A stretch of DNA of 64,000 nucleotides from contig CP073213.1 of the NCBI GenBank assembly GCA_020342235.1, positions 1,714,501-1,778,500 of the forward strand. The letters run 5' to 3'. Both the position numbers and the translations under genes were made by a program. The notes under the pieces were generated by a model. The model was not told where the DNA came from. It saw only the letters and a program-made list of their open reading frames with translations, and made no database searches. Below are positions 20,433 through 30,344 of this stretch, piece by piece. Source of the DNA: Saccharomycopsis phalli (taxonomy: Eukaryota > Ascomycota > Saccharomycetes > Ascoideales > Saccharomycopsidaceae). The first letter of the stretch is position 1. Every line of letters begins with the position of its first letter.

Positions 20433-22091
20433 CTATTTATCATAATCTCTGGCAATGCCAAAACGACCCTCTTCCACTTCAGCACCAGTCTCGTCGTAAT
20501 TTTCCTCCTTTGCAAAGTCGCTTCCCAAACCTGTCCAGGATCTCTTTTGCAAAGAAATTGCACTGGTGGAAACATTACCCTTGATAGTGACTGTCAGTGT
20601 GAACTTCTTTACCAACTGGTTCTCATCCACTGGCTCATCTGCAACTTCCTCGTCTATTTGTAAGTGTGGCACTTGTCTCAAAGGTCTGGCGTTGGACACA
20701 TATTTTCCTGTGACTGCACTGAACTCTGGGGCATAGTCATCTTCGGATTCCCTCTCTTGGTTTTCTTCCTTCCTTGCTTCTGCCAAGGCAATGACGCTTT
20801 TGAAGCCAGTAATCCACTTTCCTGTCCATGTAACTTCGCGGCTTAAAGCCAAGCTCAACTCATATGGACTGATAATAGGCTTGTAGTACTCATTGGAGTC
20901 GTCTACAATAATTCCTCCTTGGCCACAACCCAAGACACACCACACGTCAACCACCTCAAAATTGGCCAATTTAGCCACGTTGGGCTTTCCCACAACAAAC
21001 ATGTAACATTTTTTACCGGATGCTTTTATCAAGTCTTTTACAACGTCAATCATTTTCTTGGTGTTACTCAAGGAGAGTGTGTTGACTAGAATGCCCACAG
21101 TACCGGCAGTTCTAGCAATGTGCATGAACCTGTATCGTTTCAGAAGAGTAGGAAAGGGTCCTGTGTCGACAGTCGACTTGTAAGGATCATAGAGTGCAAT
21201 GGAATTGAATTTTGTGCCGAGAAATAGTAATTTCGGCGGCTTGGGAACATTGATGTGAAACAAGTCGTAATCCTGCAACTGCTCCTCCAGCTGGAGTTGT
21301 TCCGAGCCCAAGAGTATTCTATTGTCAAACACAAAGCCTTCATCAGATGACTCATGCTCATACCCAATAATATTGATAGTATCGTCCGTGTTATACACCT
21401 TACTGTAGATCAAATTAGAATATTCCTCTTTCAAGCGTGTGTAGAGGGACTTTAAGATGTACGAATAGCTTGTGTCAGCCATAAGTACTACTTTGCTGGC
21501 AGTGTTTGGGAATTGCTTTCTAAACATTTCATAAATCGCTTCAAGGTCAACTTGGGGCTTTCCGAAAACATATAATGAGTTCAATTTCAGAATAGGCGTC
21601 AAGCACGAATCGCCAAAATGTACAACAATATCTGCACCAACATGTTCCGCAGCAACTTCATCCACACAACAGTCACTATATGATGTATCTGCCAACACCC
21701 ATACTTCAGGGGGCTTACTGAAATCATCCTCTGTCTTTTGACAGCAGCTGCTCCCATTATCACATACCTTGGAGCTATTACAATGCGTCAGACTTGGCTG
21801 GTAATTCTTTTGTAAAATGTCCTGCAACATCAGAGCGACATACGAGGAATCACATAATAACGAGTCAGGAAACTGCAAAGTAATTTTGCGAGAACCACGC
21901 TTTTGCAATTGCTCTGCCAATTCCTCGATTGAGTAGTAGTTGGCCAACAAGTCTTTCAAGGCTTGCTTGTCGTTTTCTTTATAATGCCCAAGGTGAGGTC
22001 TGTGCTTAATCTCATCAACCCGAACTTTATCAAACTGGAAAGTAGCCTCCGACTGCTCTGTCGATAAGGCTGGTGCCACTTCTTCGCTCAT
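20433..22091 (-). CDS. DPH2: Diphthamide biosynthesis protein Dph2
   Basis: About 552 residues from the ATG at 22091. An in-frame ATG at 22163 would add 24 unconserved residues and leave only 9 bp to URA4. Family signatures are present: ITLQFPDSLLCDSS, ADTSYSDCCVDEVAAEHVGA, DIVVHFGDSCL, and near the end VWCVLGCGQGGIIVDD followed by YYKPIISPYEL. Dph2 pairs with Dph1 in the radical-SAM-type [4Fe-4S] enzyme that transfers the 3-amino-3-carboxypropyl group to a histidine of elongation factor 2. This is the first step of diphthamide synthesis in the cytosol. It is divergent from URA4. Confidence 0.93.
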   Translation of the reverse strand: MSEEVAPALSTEQSEATFQFDKVRVDEIKHRPHLGHYKENDKQALKDLLANYYSIEELAEQLQKRGSRKITLQFPDSLLCDSSYVALMLQDILQKNYQPSLTHCNSSKVCDNGSSCCQKTEDDFSKPPEVWVLADTSYSDCCVDEVAAEHVGADIVVHFGDSCLTPILKLNSLYVFGKPQVDLEAIYEMFRKQFPNTASKVVLMADTSYSYILKSLYTRLKEEYSNLIYSKVYNTDDTINIIGYEHESSDEGFVFDNRILLGSEQLQLEEQLQDYDLFHINVPKPPKLLFLGTKFNSIALYDPYKSTVDTGPFPTLLKRYRFMHIARTAGTVGILVNTLSLSNTKKMIDVVKDLIKASGKKCYMFVVGKPNVAKLANFEVVDVWCVLGCGQGGIIVDDSNEYYKPIISPYELSLALSREVTWTGKWITGFKSVIALAEARKEENQERESEDDYAPEFSAVTGKYVSNARPLRQVPHLQIDEEVADEPVDENQLVKKFTLTVTIKGNVSTSAISLQKRSWTGLGSDFAKEENYDETGAEVEEGRFGIARDYDK

Positions 22092-22172
22092 TGGACAAGA
22101 GGTGAAAAAATTTATGCATGACAAATTTTTGTCGTGCCTCGGTAATCGCCATACGCGTTCCATACAGGATTT
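22092..22172. promoter_or_regulatory. Very short divergent promoter DPH2/URA4
   Basis: 81 bp between the preferred DPH2 start (22091) and the URA4 start (22173). The gap widens to 102 bp if URA4 uses its second ATG at 22194. Confidence 0.6.
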
Positions 22173-23291
22173 ATGCTAAGAAACGGATTGAGAATGAGTA
22201 ACAGAATTAACTTGGGAATCACTGCTGATATGCATGTCCATCTTCGCGATGGTAAAATGATGGAACTTGTTACGCCTACTATTAGGGAAGGTGGTGTTTC
22301 CATTGCTTACATCATGCCAAACTTAGTACCGCCTATTACGTCAATTGATAAGGTGGTTCAGTACAAGAATGATCTCCAGAAATTGGCCCCTAAGACCACG
22401 TTCTTGATGACCTATTACTTAAGCAGAGACTTGACTCCAGACTTGGTAGAGGAGAGTGCCAAAAAGGGAGTCATCAGAGGTATTAAATGCTACCCAGCAG
22501 GTGTGACCACCAACTCGCAGGCTGGAGTAGACCCAAATGACTTCACCGAGTTTTACCCTATATTTAAAGTCATGGAAAAGTATGGATTGGTCTTGAACTT
22601 ACACGGCGAAAAGCCTTCCACCAAACATGATCACACCTCGGATGCAGACCCACAAGAGGCTATCCATGTGTTGAACGCCGAGCCTAAATTCTTGCCTGCG
22701 CTTTTCAAATTGCACAAGGATTTCCCAAAGTTGCAAATTGTTTTGGAGCATTGTACTACCAAGGCTGCCGTAGATGCAGTTGAGCTGATAAATGCCAACA
22801 GAAAGCCAGAAGACCCTGTGATAGTTGCGGCTACAATTACTGCCCACCACTTGTACATAACCATCGACGATGTGGCCGGGAACCCAATCAACTTCTGCAA
22901 GCCAATTGCCAAGCTACCTTCAGACAGACAAGCGTTGGTCGAGGCTGCTATATCTGGAAAGCCATACTTCATGTTTGGCTCGGACTCTGCTCCTCATATT
23001 TTAAGCAACAAGGCTAGAAACATTGGCGTATGTGCTGGTGTATATACGCAAAACAGAGCCATCTCTTATTTGGCTGAAATATTTGACAACTATGGCAAAT
23101 TGGAAAATTTGAAAGCCTTTGTTTCCGACAATGGTAGAAACTTTTATGCTGTGGACAAGACAGTCTGTAACGAACAGGCCATCTTAGTCAAGGAAGAAAC
23201 TGTGGTGCCAGAACTAATTGGCCAAGGAGAATTAGTTGTCCAGCCATTTCAACCTGGCGCCAAGCTTAAGTGGAGCGTTAAATGGGAGTAA
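22173..23291 (+). CDS. URA4: Dihydroorotase (pyrimidine synthesis)
   Basis: 372 residues, class II dihydroorotase. The metal-binding HVH lies at residues 21-23 (DMHVHLRDG). The carbamylated-lysine segment GIKCYPAGVTTNS, LNLHGEKPS, LEHCTT and the catalytic FGSDSAPH follow. It closes carbamoyl aspartate to dihydroorotate, the third step of de novo pyrimidine synthesis, in the cytosol. A second ATG at codon 8 (22194) may be the true start, since the S. cerevisiae protein begins close to that point. One CTG codon (22785-22787) lies where S. cerevisiae has aspartate. All key residues are present. Confidence 0.96.
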   Translation: MLRNGLRMSNRINLGITADMHVHLRDGKMMELVTPTIREGGVSIAYIMPNLVPPITSIDKVVQYKNDLQKLAPKTTFLMTYYLSRDLTPDLVEESAKKGVIRGIKCYPAGVTTNSQAGVDPNDFTEFYPIFKVMEKYGLVLNLHGEKPSTKHDHTSDADPQEAIHVLNAEPKFLPALFKLHKDFPKLQIVLEHCTTKAAVDAVELINANRKPEDPVIVAATITAHHLYITIDDVAGNPINFCKPIAKLPSDRQALVEAAISGKPYFMFGSDSAPHILSNKARNIGVCAGVYTQNRAISYLAEIFDNYGKLENLKAFVSDNGRNFYAVDKTVCNEQAILVKEETVVPELIGQGELVVQPFQPGAKLKWSVKWE

Positions 23292-23358
23292 GCCACACAT
23301 AAAATTAGAATATATAACAAAAAGACAACAATATATATAATACCAAGTCATTAGACCA

Positions 23359-25767
23359 TTAGGTGTTCCCTAGAACAACCATGAATTTGAGATGCTTGTT
23401 CTGCCCTGCTGCCAAGGAACCATCCTCATTAAATGAGCACATGCTGTTACTCTTCCACCCCCAGCTTTGCGAGGTACTGAACAAGCTAGGCGAGCTTGTG
23501 AAGCAGGTAAGATTCGACTTGGATTTCCTAGAAGGTGTTCGAATGATAAAATACACTGATATTTGCTGTCGGCGATCTTCGTAAGCAAGGAATGACTTAT
23601 CATTCTGGCGGTCATACTTTTGCAATACCGCGTCGACCCCAGTGACAGGTTCTGTAGTTACTTTAGGGATCTCATTACTTGCCAGATTGAACATATCATC
23701 CATCGTAGTGCCAGTAAGGTTTTCAGTCGAGTCAGGACTCAGCTCTGGTAATTGGCCGTTAAAGTTTGCCACATCCTCATTTTCACTAGTTAACCCAATA
23801 ATGGATGATGGAATGTAATCTTCTTCGTTTATTGTGATTGTGTTTTGCTCTTCGATATCAGATCCCGTAGTACCAAATCCATTCATTAAATCCATATCTT
23901 GATATATGTCCCTGTTTATGAATCCGTTCTTAGGCTGTCCTGAATTCGAAGCCCGATGTAAATACACACCTAGTTGAAACCTCTTATGCTTTTGAATCTT
24001 CTGGACGTATAAATTCCAGTAACATCCAGCGTACCATAGCACTTTGCCATATACCCTCTTTTCCGTGTCTAAACTAGATATATCAGTAAAAGCAATAGAA
24101 AATCTAAACGGTGGAAATTTCGCCCACTTATAAACCTTTTTAAGCATACTTTTCTTGGATGAATGTTTCTTGAGAAAGTTCTCCAAAAACTGGCTTGAAG
24201 TTTTCGTTTCTATTTCTTTGGATCTGGCCAAAGTCAGACTGTGGTCACTATCTTTAGTGATATCTGTTTCGTCTTCATCATCATCATCCTCATCAGCATC
24301 CATTTTTAATATAGATGCCTCCGTCTCTTCAACGCTTTTCACAAGACTCTGATTGGCCACCATGACCCTTTCCAAGTATTTTGGTGCGCCATATATTGTC
24401 TCATCTTTAATCGGAACTTTATACCAGTCATTCAACATGTCTGAAGGAGGTACTTCCGCATGTTGAATCACATTAAGCTCCGTGTCATTTTTCTTGGAAG
24501 AGACAATCAACCGGTGCATTGAGGATTGAACCCATAAGGCATCTCTCAAGATACGTGAAGAAATAAAAGATTCGCCATTACAATCTTTCAAGGTTTCCAA
24601 TAGCTGTAATTGCTCAAAGGACAAGTGGCAAAGATGTACTTTGCTACTCAAGCATTCCTTCAAGCTTTTGATTTCCTGTTCAACATAAGATTCATCAAGA
24701 CAACCATCTGATTCTACTGCATCTGATTCAAATTGATCCGTCGCAGAATTCATGTCTCCACCAGAGTCGTCCTCATTAGCCGCAAAATCAATAGTGTCTT
24801 CCTCCTTAACAGTTTCATGACTTTCTTCTACTATGGTTTGTGGCCCAATTATACCAGGAGTACTTGGAATATTGAAAGAAAAAGATGCAGACCTAATTGG
24901 CCGCGACTTGGGCTCTGCTTTTCTTAAATTTCCGTACATGGATTTTGCATTCCTCAACCTTGAGACATTTAAATTCAATGCGGATATCGTCGGCATCTTT
25001 GGGATTTTTGGTGTTATTCTTCTTTCTATTAGTTTAATAATGAAGATACATCTATCCCACTCTGTAGCCACAAAAAAGGAATCGCTACCAATGACATCGG
25101 TAATGATTTCAATGGGAATCCCATCCCATTTGAGAATACCGTTTTCCCAACCATCAATACACAATATTGCCCGCGCACTTTCCAAAATTCGTTCAGAGGG
25201 GACTCCAAGGTTTTGATGATAGGCAAAGTTTGTATATTTCCCGATAGTTTCAAAGTTCAAATCATTGATAATATTATCGGTAGCAACACACACTATTTCT
25301 GGTATATCAAGAAATTGCCCCGTAGATATCATATTAATAGCAAGCTTCTTCTCCACAGACTTGTTCACTCCGCCATATAAAGATGCTATTGTCAATTCAA
25401 ATGACTCCTGTGTCACATAGTCAATGTCATCAAAGATCAACTCGTGAAAGTTGGAATCACAATCAGACCATGATCCAAAGAATAGCGTTCTGAAGTAGCC
25501 CGCCCGAGATAATAATAGCTTGTGTAGTCGATACTCTTTATCGAAGGCCTTTACAATAATGTCTGAGCAATACCCGTCCAAATACCCCTTTTGCAAAAGA
25601 AAATCGCCTACTGATTCCTTTTTACAGCAACCAAACGGGCAGTTACTCTCTGATTTATCCTTTTCATACCTTTTTGATTTATAGTTAGATTTGTGGTAGT
25701 ACTTCTTTCTCAAATATTTGTTGGATAGTTCGGTTGTTGGTGCCGTTGTTCCTTGTTGGGACGCCAT
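23359..25767 (-). CDS. BTB/POZ domain protein, germ-cell-less-like
   Basis: 802 residues. A Cys-containing N-terminus (NCPFGCCKKE, about 43-52) precedes a BTB domain (about 55-165: LQKGYLDGYCSDIIVKAFDK, YRLHKLLLSRAGYFRTLFFG). A BACK-like helical region follows to about 250. The middle is acidic and disordered. A C-terminal beta-rich part (FPPFRFSIAFTDISSLDTEK, YAGCYWNLYVQKIQKHKRFQ) resembles the TRAF/MATH-like segment of fungal germ-cell-less relatives. BTB proteins of this kind often serve as Cullin-3 adaptors, but no partner can be inferred here. It ends 68 bp from the URA4 end (convergent) and lies upstream of VPS53 on the same strand. Confidence 0.8.
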   Translation of the reverse strand: MASQQGTTAPTTELSNKYLRKKYYHKSNYKSKRYEKDKSESNCPFGCCKKESVGDFLLQKGYLDGYCSDIIVKAFDKEYRLHKLLLSRAGYFRTLFFGSWSDCDSNFHELIFDDIDYVTQESFELTIASLYGGVNKSVEKKLAINMISTGQFLDIPEIVCVATDNIINDLNFETIGKYTNFAYHQNLGVPSERILESARAILCIDGWENGILKWDGIPIEIITDVIGSDSFFVATEWDRCIFIIKLIERRITPKIPKMPTISALNLNVSRLRNAKSMYGNLRKAEPKSRPIRSASFSFNIPSTPGIIGPQTIVEESHETVKEEDTIDFAANEDDSGGDMNSATDQFESDAVESDGCLDESYVEQEIKSLKECLSSKVHLCHLSFEQLQLLETLKDCNGESFISSRILRDALWVQSSMHRLIVSSKKNDTELNVIQHAEVPPSDMLNDWYKVPIKDETIYGAPKYLERVMVANQSLVKSVEETEASILKMDADEDDDDEDETDITKDSDHSLTLARSKEIETKTSSQFLENFLKKHSSKKSMLKKVYKWAKFPPFRFSIAFTDISSLDTEKRVYGKVLWYAGCYWNLYVQKIQKHKRFQLGVYLHRASNSGQPKNGFINRDIYQDMDLMNGFGTTGSDIEEQNTITINEEDYIPSSIIGLTSENEDVANFNGQLPELSPDSTENLTGTTMDDMFNLASNEIPKVTTEPVTGVDAVLQKYDRQNDKSFLAYEDRRQQISVYFIIRTPSRKSKSNLTCFTSSPSLFSTSQSWGWKSNSMCSFNEDGSLAAGQNKHLKFMVVLGNT

Positions 25768-25972
25768 AGTTTGAAAAGTGTCAACCGCTATCTAAAAAGT
25801 ATGTCCGAGATGCCCATTACGCTAATTAGACGGGAGGGTAAAGAGCGGAAACCTTGGTAGAGCAAAAAATGGGTGTTTCGGCAAAACAACATCTACAAAA
25901 TGATAGAGAAACAATATATTTTGCAACTACATCTGCTGAAACATTATTGTTCAAATATAATATTAAGTATCG

Positions 25973-28603
25973 CTACCATTCCTTTTCTAAAGTTCTATTG
26001 AACAAGCTCCCAATATTCTTTTTAAAGTTTTCATTTAAATTCTTGACGCTGGTTTCACTAGCGATTGCCAATTCCTTCATATTCTTTTCAAAATTCTCCT
26101 TATTAAAGTTTGGACTGTTTGCGTTTTTGTTCAAAAATTGTGCAAATGTAATGTTTGGAGATAATGCCTGTGTTCTAGGAGAGTTCTGTAATACGCTGGT
26201 AAAGTTCATGAGAGAGGCAGAAGTAGGGGTTCCTGGTGCAAGTCTATTTGAAGGCTGTGGCAACTTATTAGGATCTGTAATCAATTCATCCATAAGTGTG
26301 TTGGATTCCTTCAACTGTAACGTATCAGCATTGTCGAGCAAGCTTTGATCAAATAGTTGGATATATTTGGTCAATTCTTTCTTCTCTTGAGAATGTATTG
26401 GCTTAGCAGTTGTGATGACTCCTTTCAAGATTAATATCTTCAAGAAGTTATCAAGATTACTATCCTGAATGATAAACAAGTAGTTATTGATAAGACTAGA
26501 ATAGTCTTTACTGTTTACCATCAATACTTTCAACAATTGCTCCAAGTTCAAAAACTGATTATCCAAGTGGTTTAAGTAAGATTTGGTAATGGTGAAATTA
26601 GCTTCTTTTGGCTTGGTTTTCAATACTTCAGTAATGTTAGGATTTGGTGAGTTAAAGGTAGAATTTCCCAGCAACTGCGGCGAGTTTGGATTGGAAAAGC
26701 CCACATCATAGTCCTCACCATTGATGAAGGGCAACTTCTTTAAGAATTTCTTCAAAATTGAAATATCAAACAATAATTGTGAAGGCATGGTGTCATTTAT
26801 AGGCTTCAATTTTACCAAGTTGATTAAGAACTTCTCAATAAAAAAGTCAATTAACTTATCCAAAAGGTTTCTAATATACCCATTCTTGTTCAAATTTGTC
26901 ACAATAATCTTTAAGTCATCATTGTAAGTGTTGATTAAATTTAGCATATACCTGCTGCTGTCACTCACCTCTTCAATAAATTTCCAATTTGTGTTTAACA
27001 TTTCTCTCCAGCTAATTTCACAGTCTAATTCAATCTTCACCAAGATTTTATTTATACACTCATTGATTAGAAGTAGATATAAATTCTTGTTGTCATCAAA
27101 GCTCCCTTCAAGCTTAGCCAGTAACTCTGGCTTGATTCGTGATAAAAGCATCTGTTCCAACTGATCTATAGTAACATTAATATAGTCACATGTATTTATG
27201 ACATATCCAAGGTACTTGAAGACTTCTTCAGGCTGGGACTGGGTAAGGACATCCAAGTTTTCTGGGATAATTGGTCTCAATATTTGTGTCAGGTACTTAT
27301 CCAAATACTTGTTGAAGACTGCTGCCAAATCTATCAAAATTTCTCCATTTGACAATTTCAATATCTGGTTAAGTAATGATCTATAGGACCTGAATAAATC
27401 AGCAGACGAAGGGAACACATTAGGGTTGACATTATTTTCATCGAGGTCCTTAAGGCCCATAAACTCAGATAGTTTGGCATCTAATCCCTTTTCCTGGTCC
27501 TTTAACCACATCTTCAAGAATGGCTCGAATGAAATGGATATTTTCTTATTGAAGGTATCCGTGCCAAAATACTTATTTAAGTATGCTTCAAACTCCAAGG
27601 TGTCAGTCAAGCTGTTTAATGCATCTGTGAAGTTAAGTTGCTCATTCAAGATGTTGAGACTCTGCTTGATGTTGATTTGATTAAATTCACAGAATCTTAT
27701 CGCGATTTCTTTATCTATCGGCCAATCATCAGGAAAATATTGTCGATATTGTTGTTTATAGTTATTCAAAATCTTTTTAAATAAAAGAAAACGCCGATTG
27801 ATATTGTCAATGGAACTGGCCTCATCGTTTAGATTACCAAATATAGTTTTGATTTCCTTCAATTGGTTGCTGCAGAACCAGTTGATTAGCTTCTCCTTGT
27901 AGGCTGGCCCCAATATCTCTAAAATCTTACAGGCAGAAGGAAAATTAATGTTTGCAATCTCTGACTCGGTTAACTCCTCTTGATGGAAATCGTCTTCTTG
28001 CTCGTTGATCAAAGCCTCAAAATCATCAAATACATTCTTGGTAATTTCGATTTTTAGGCTGTGAATATTCTTGGATAGAAGATTTATCTCATCAATTGAC
28101 TTATAGCTCTTGAAGTGATTATTCAACTCTATTACCACTGATATCAAGTCTAGGATCACATCATATTGTTTACGGTGGCCAGACATTTTCTCGGACAATT
28201 GTTCGAAAGCACTCAATAGCATTTGTAACCGTTTCAATACCGTCATTGCTAAAACCAAGTTTTTCTTACACTGATCCAATTTCTGGATCTTACTTGTCAT
28301 CACCGATATAGAGCTCTCTGTGGTGGTGGCTAGGGTTCGAGTCACTAAGACCTCCTGTACTAATTCATTGATCAACGAATGAATTCCTTCAAAACTCATT
28401 TCTTCATCATCGGTGCTTTTTAATTTCTTGACATAATCATTGTACTGTTTCTGATCTTCTTCTATAACTTGGCAAAGGTTTTCATTATACTTGTTGGTAT
28501 ACCGCAACAAATCTGGTAAATCGGCTAGAGATGACGGATCATTAAATAGTTGATCCAAATCTTTCACTGGATCATAGTCGCTACTGTATAGGTCATTCTC
28601 CAT
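25973..28603 (-). CDS. VPS53: GARP complex subunit Vps53
   Basis: 876 residues, mostly alpha helical. The N-terminus (YDPVKDLDQLFNDPSSLADL) is the Vps53-type start. The coiled coil typical of GARP/COG/exocyst tethers follows (TRTLATTTESSISVMTSKIQ, then LDQCKKNLVLAMTVLKRLQM). The long helical-rod C-terminus includes a conserved IKPELLAKLEGSF-like stretch. GARP (Vps51-54) tethers endosome-derived vesicles at the late Golgi and works with Ypt6. The Ypt6 effector golgin SGM1 also lies in this window, at 39.2-41.5 kb. The coding region is AT-rich and has no breaks. Confidence 0.88.
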   Translation of the reverse strand: MENDLYSSDYDPVKDLDQLFNDPSSLADLPDLLRYTNKYNENLCQVIEEDQKQYNDYVKKLKSTDDEEMSFEGIHSLINELVQEVLVTRTLATTTESSISVMTSKIQKLDQCKKNLVLAMTVLKRLQMLLSAFEQLSEKMSGHRKQYDVILDLISVVIELNNHFKSYKSIDEINLLSKNIHSLKIEITKNVFDDFEALINEQEDDFHQEELTESEIANINFPSACKILEILGPAYKEKLINWFCSNQLKEIKTIFGNLNDEASSIDNINRRFLLFKKILNNYKQQYRQYFPDDWPIDKEIAIRFCEFNQINIKQSLNILNEQLNFTDALNSLTDTLEFEAYLNKYFGTDTFNKKISISFEPFLKMWLKDQEKGLDAKLSEFMGLKDLDENNVNPNVFPSSADLFRSYRSLLNQILKLSNGEILIDLAAVFNKYLDKYLTQILRPIIPENLDVLTQSQPEEVFKYLGYVINTCDYINVTIDQLEQMLLSRIKPELLAKLEGSFDDNKNLYLLLINECINKILVKIELDCEISWREMLNTNWKFIEEVSDSSRYMLNLINTYNDDLKIIVTNLNKNGYIRNLLDKLIDFFIEKFLINLVKLKPINDTMPSQLLFDISILKKFLKKLPFINGEDYDVGFSNPNSPQLLGNSTFNSPNPNITEVLKTKPKEANFTITKSYLNHLDNQFLNLEQLLKVLMVNSKDYSSLINNYLFIIQDSNLDNFLKILILKGVITTAKPIHSQEKKELTKYIQLFDQSLLDNADTLQLKESNTLMDELITDPNKLPQPSNRLAPGTPTSASLMNFTSVLQNSPRTQALSPNITFAQFLNKNANSPNFNKENFEKNMKELAIASETSVKNLNENFKKNIGSLFNRTLEKEW

Positions 28604-28987
28604 CCTAGAAAGATATACACTTGTTGGTTAACGCCTCCGTCCAGTATAGTGTTTCAGCCAGATTGAAAAACGAATCTTCACCTGAGTTGTGGTTATAAAC
28701 TAGGACCGAAGCGGATGGTTTGCGAAATCAAGTAAATAATGAAATTTGTAAATAAATAATCAAATTAACCTGTAATATTAATTAATAACATCTCTTGGCA
28801 GTAATTGGTATTATATTCAGACACTTTTCAAAAGCTACATTTAGAAACCTTTGACAGCTACATAAAACATTGAGTAATTTTTGTAGTCACAATGGGGTTT
28901 ATTGCCGTGAGATTATTTCTACATTATCCTATCATCGACTACCTGATTTGTATATATACATGATATATCCTATAATAAAGATCTCTC
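28604..28987 (-). promoter_or_regulatory. VPS53 upstream region / ACP1 3' region
   Basis: About 380 bp between the ACP1 stop and the VPS53 start, both on the minus strand. No extra gene was seen. Confidence 0.45.
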
Positions 28988-29347
28988 CTAATTGGCATCT
29001 GGATTAGAAGCAATATAGTCAATTGCCTGCCCAACAGTTCTAATCTCATCAGCCTCTTTATCAGGGATTTCAATGTCAAACTCTTCCTCGATGGCAACTA
29101 ACACCTCAACGGTGTCCAAAGAGTCCAATCCCAAGTCCTTTGTAAAGGCACTGCTCTCTGTGATAGAAGCTGTACTAGCCTTTTCAAAACCTTTGATAAC
29201 ATCAATGATTCTCTTCGAGACGTCCTCCTTTGGTAACGTAGAGAAAGAGTGAATTCTCTGGAAATTAGCTGGAGAAAATCTCACAGGTCTAGCAATACTG
29301 GACTTGCAAGCAGCGTTAAACGTTTTGGTTAAAGTGGATCTAAACAT
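28988..29347 (-). CDS. ACP1: Mitochondrial acyl carrier protein
   Basis: 119 residues. A basic, Ser-rich mitochondrial presequence (about 1-36, with Arg at 3, 20, 23 and 31) precedes an acyl carrier domain. The domain contains DLGLDSLDTVEVLVAIEEEF; Ser76 is the phosphopantetheine site. It carries acyl chains in mitochondrial fatty acid synthesis. In most fungi it is also a subunit of complex I and stabilises Fe-S and LYR-protein assembly. It is complete and conventional. Confidence 0.97.
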   Translation of the reverse strand: MFRSTLTKTFNAACKSSIARPVRFSPANFQRIHSFSTLPKEDVSKRIIDVIKGFEKASTASITESSAFTKDLGLDSLDTVEVLVAIEEEFDIEIPDKEADEIRTVGQAIDYIASNPDAN

Positions 29348-29861
29348 TATTAGTTATTATCTATTTGCTTCTATTCAATTTGTCAACGAAAATCCATTCA
29401 ACCAAACCACTACCCTGTCTTTAAATATGGGCTCATAACCTGATATGCAGAGCGAAATATATATAGGCAGGGTAACCAGGTGCGCCAGCCTCTTGGAGTA
29501 GACTTTAATGGTCTACAAACGTATCCACAGAATCATTTGTACACTATAAAGTACGATTAACGACATGTTTGGTCATTTCTCAACAACAGAGATATATTGG
29601 AAAGTTACCCTGTTAACAAACGTGATAACTGCATATACAACAAGTTACCCTGTCATTAATTGCCTTTACATCATGTACATGCAATGGTGATTCACGAACA
29701 TGTAGTAATCGAATGTGGTCAATTTGCCGTATCACAGTTTTTTTCATTCGTAATGAAGAAGTATCAACTATAAATGAAATATTCAGATATTTTTTGATGT
29801 TTCTCGGTGAATAAACGAGGTATGTCAATTGCGTTGTCTTCACAAAGGTTCACGTACATTC

Positions 29862-29874
29862 TATATCAGAAGAT
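29862..29874 (+). repeat. SINE target-site duplication, left copy
   Basis: TATATCAGAAGAT, identical to 30345-30357. It directly abuts the element's 5' end. Confidence 0.88.
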
Positions 29875-30344
29875 ATGGGGCAGGAGGTTTGGCCGAATGG
29901 AAAACACCTCATGCCTTATGGAGGGCGCATCATGAGGTAGTTACCGGGTTCGAGCCCCACCAAACCGCCCCAATACTCAAGAAAGTCTCCAGAAAGAGCA
30001 CACTACGCCTCAGAAGGGCAATACAAGGAAGTCTCGCAAACGAGCAATGAACGACCCCGACGAGTCGTGCGCCCATCGTCACGAGATTCAGCGGCCGGAT
30101 AGCGCCGGCATTTAGCCGAAGGATGGCCAGGCTTCTCGCATAACCAATAGCCAGTCACGTTAAACCACTAACAACACTGCTCCCATTGAAGTTTTTCAGC
30201 CCATATAACCGTTTAGGGTTATAAAGGGTTTTCTTCAATAGAATGCTGCCTCAGGATGTTCCTGAGTGAAAATATATCTGTCGAATCACCGTGTTTCCGG
30301 AGACAATATATAGCTAAATACAGAACTAAATATACTTACTTACT
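29875..30344 (+). mobile_element. SINE with tRNA-like head and 13-bp target duplication
   Basis: A 470-bp insertion is bounded by the direct repeat TATATCAGAAGAT at 29862-29874 and 30345-30357. Its first about 95 nt are tRNA-like. An A box TGGCCGAATGG (29890-29900) and a B box GGTTCGAGCC (29947-29956), 46 nt apart, match Pol III internal promoters. Outer stems close the head: GGGGC 29877-29881 with GCCCC 29967-29971, and GGTTTGG 29886-29892 with CCAAACC 29960-29966. An inner arm CCTCATG/CATGAGG lies at 29907-29913 and 29931-29937. The A box resembles leucine/serine tRNAs. The body is non-coding, and the 3' end is a short TACT-type simple repeat. Together these are the features of a SINE mobilised by a LINE-type enzyme. 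No LINE is present in the window. An internal T5 near 30190 could weaken Pol III read-through. Confidence 0.8.

Noticed and set aside
29498-29516. Hairpin GTAGAC-TTTAATG-GTCTAC resembling an anticodon arm
   Set aside because: Perfect 6-bp stem with a 7-nt loop, but no D-arm, T-arm or B box at the right distances. Probably a chance hairpin.
29877-29971. Functional tRNA gene
   Set aside because: A and B boxes and an acceptor-like stem are present. However, there is no proper D-arm pairing, no U33 with a 7-nt anticodon loop and no clean T-arm pairing, and the unit sits inside a 470-bp insertion with a target duplication. A SINE head explains it better.
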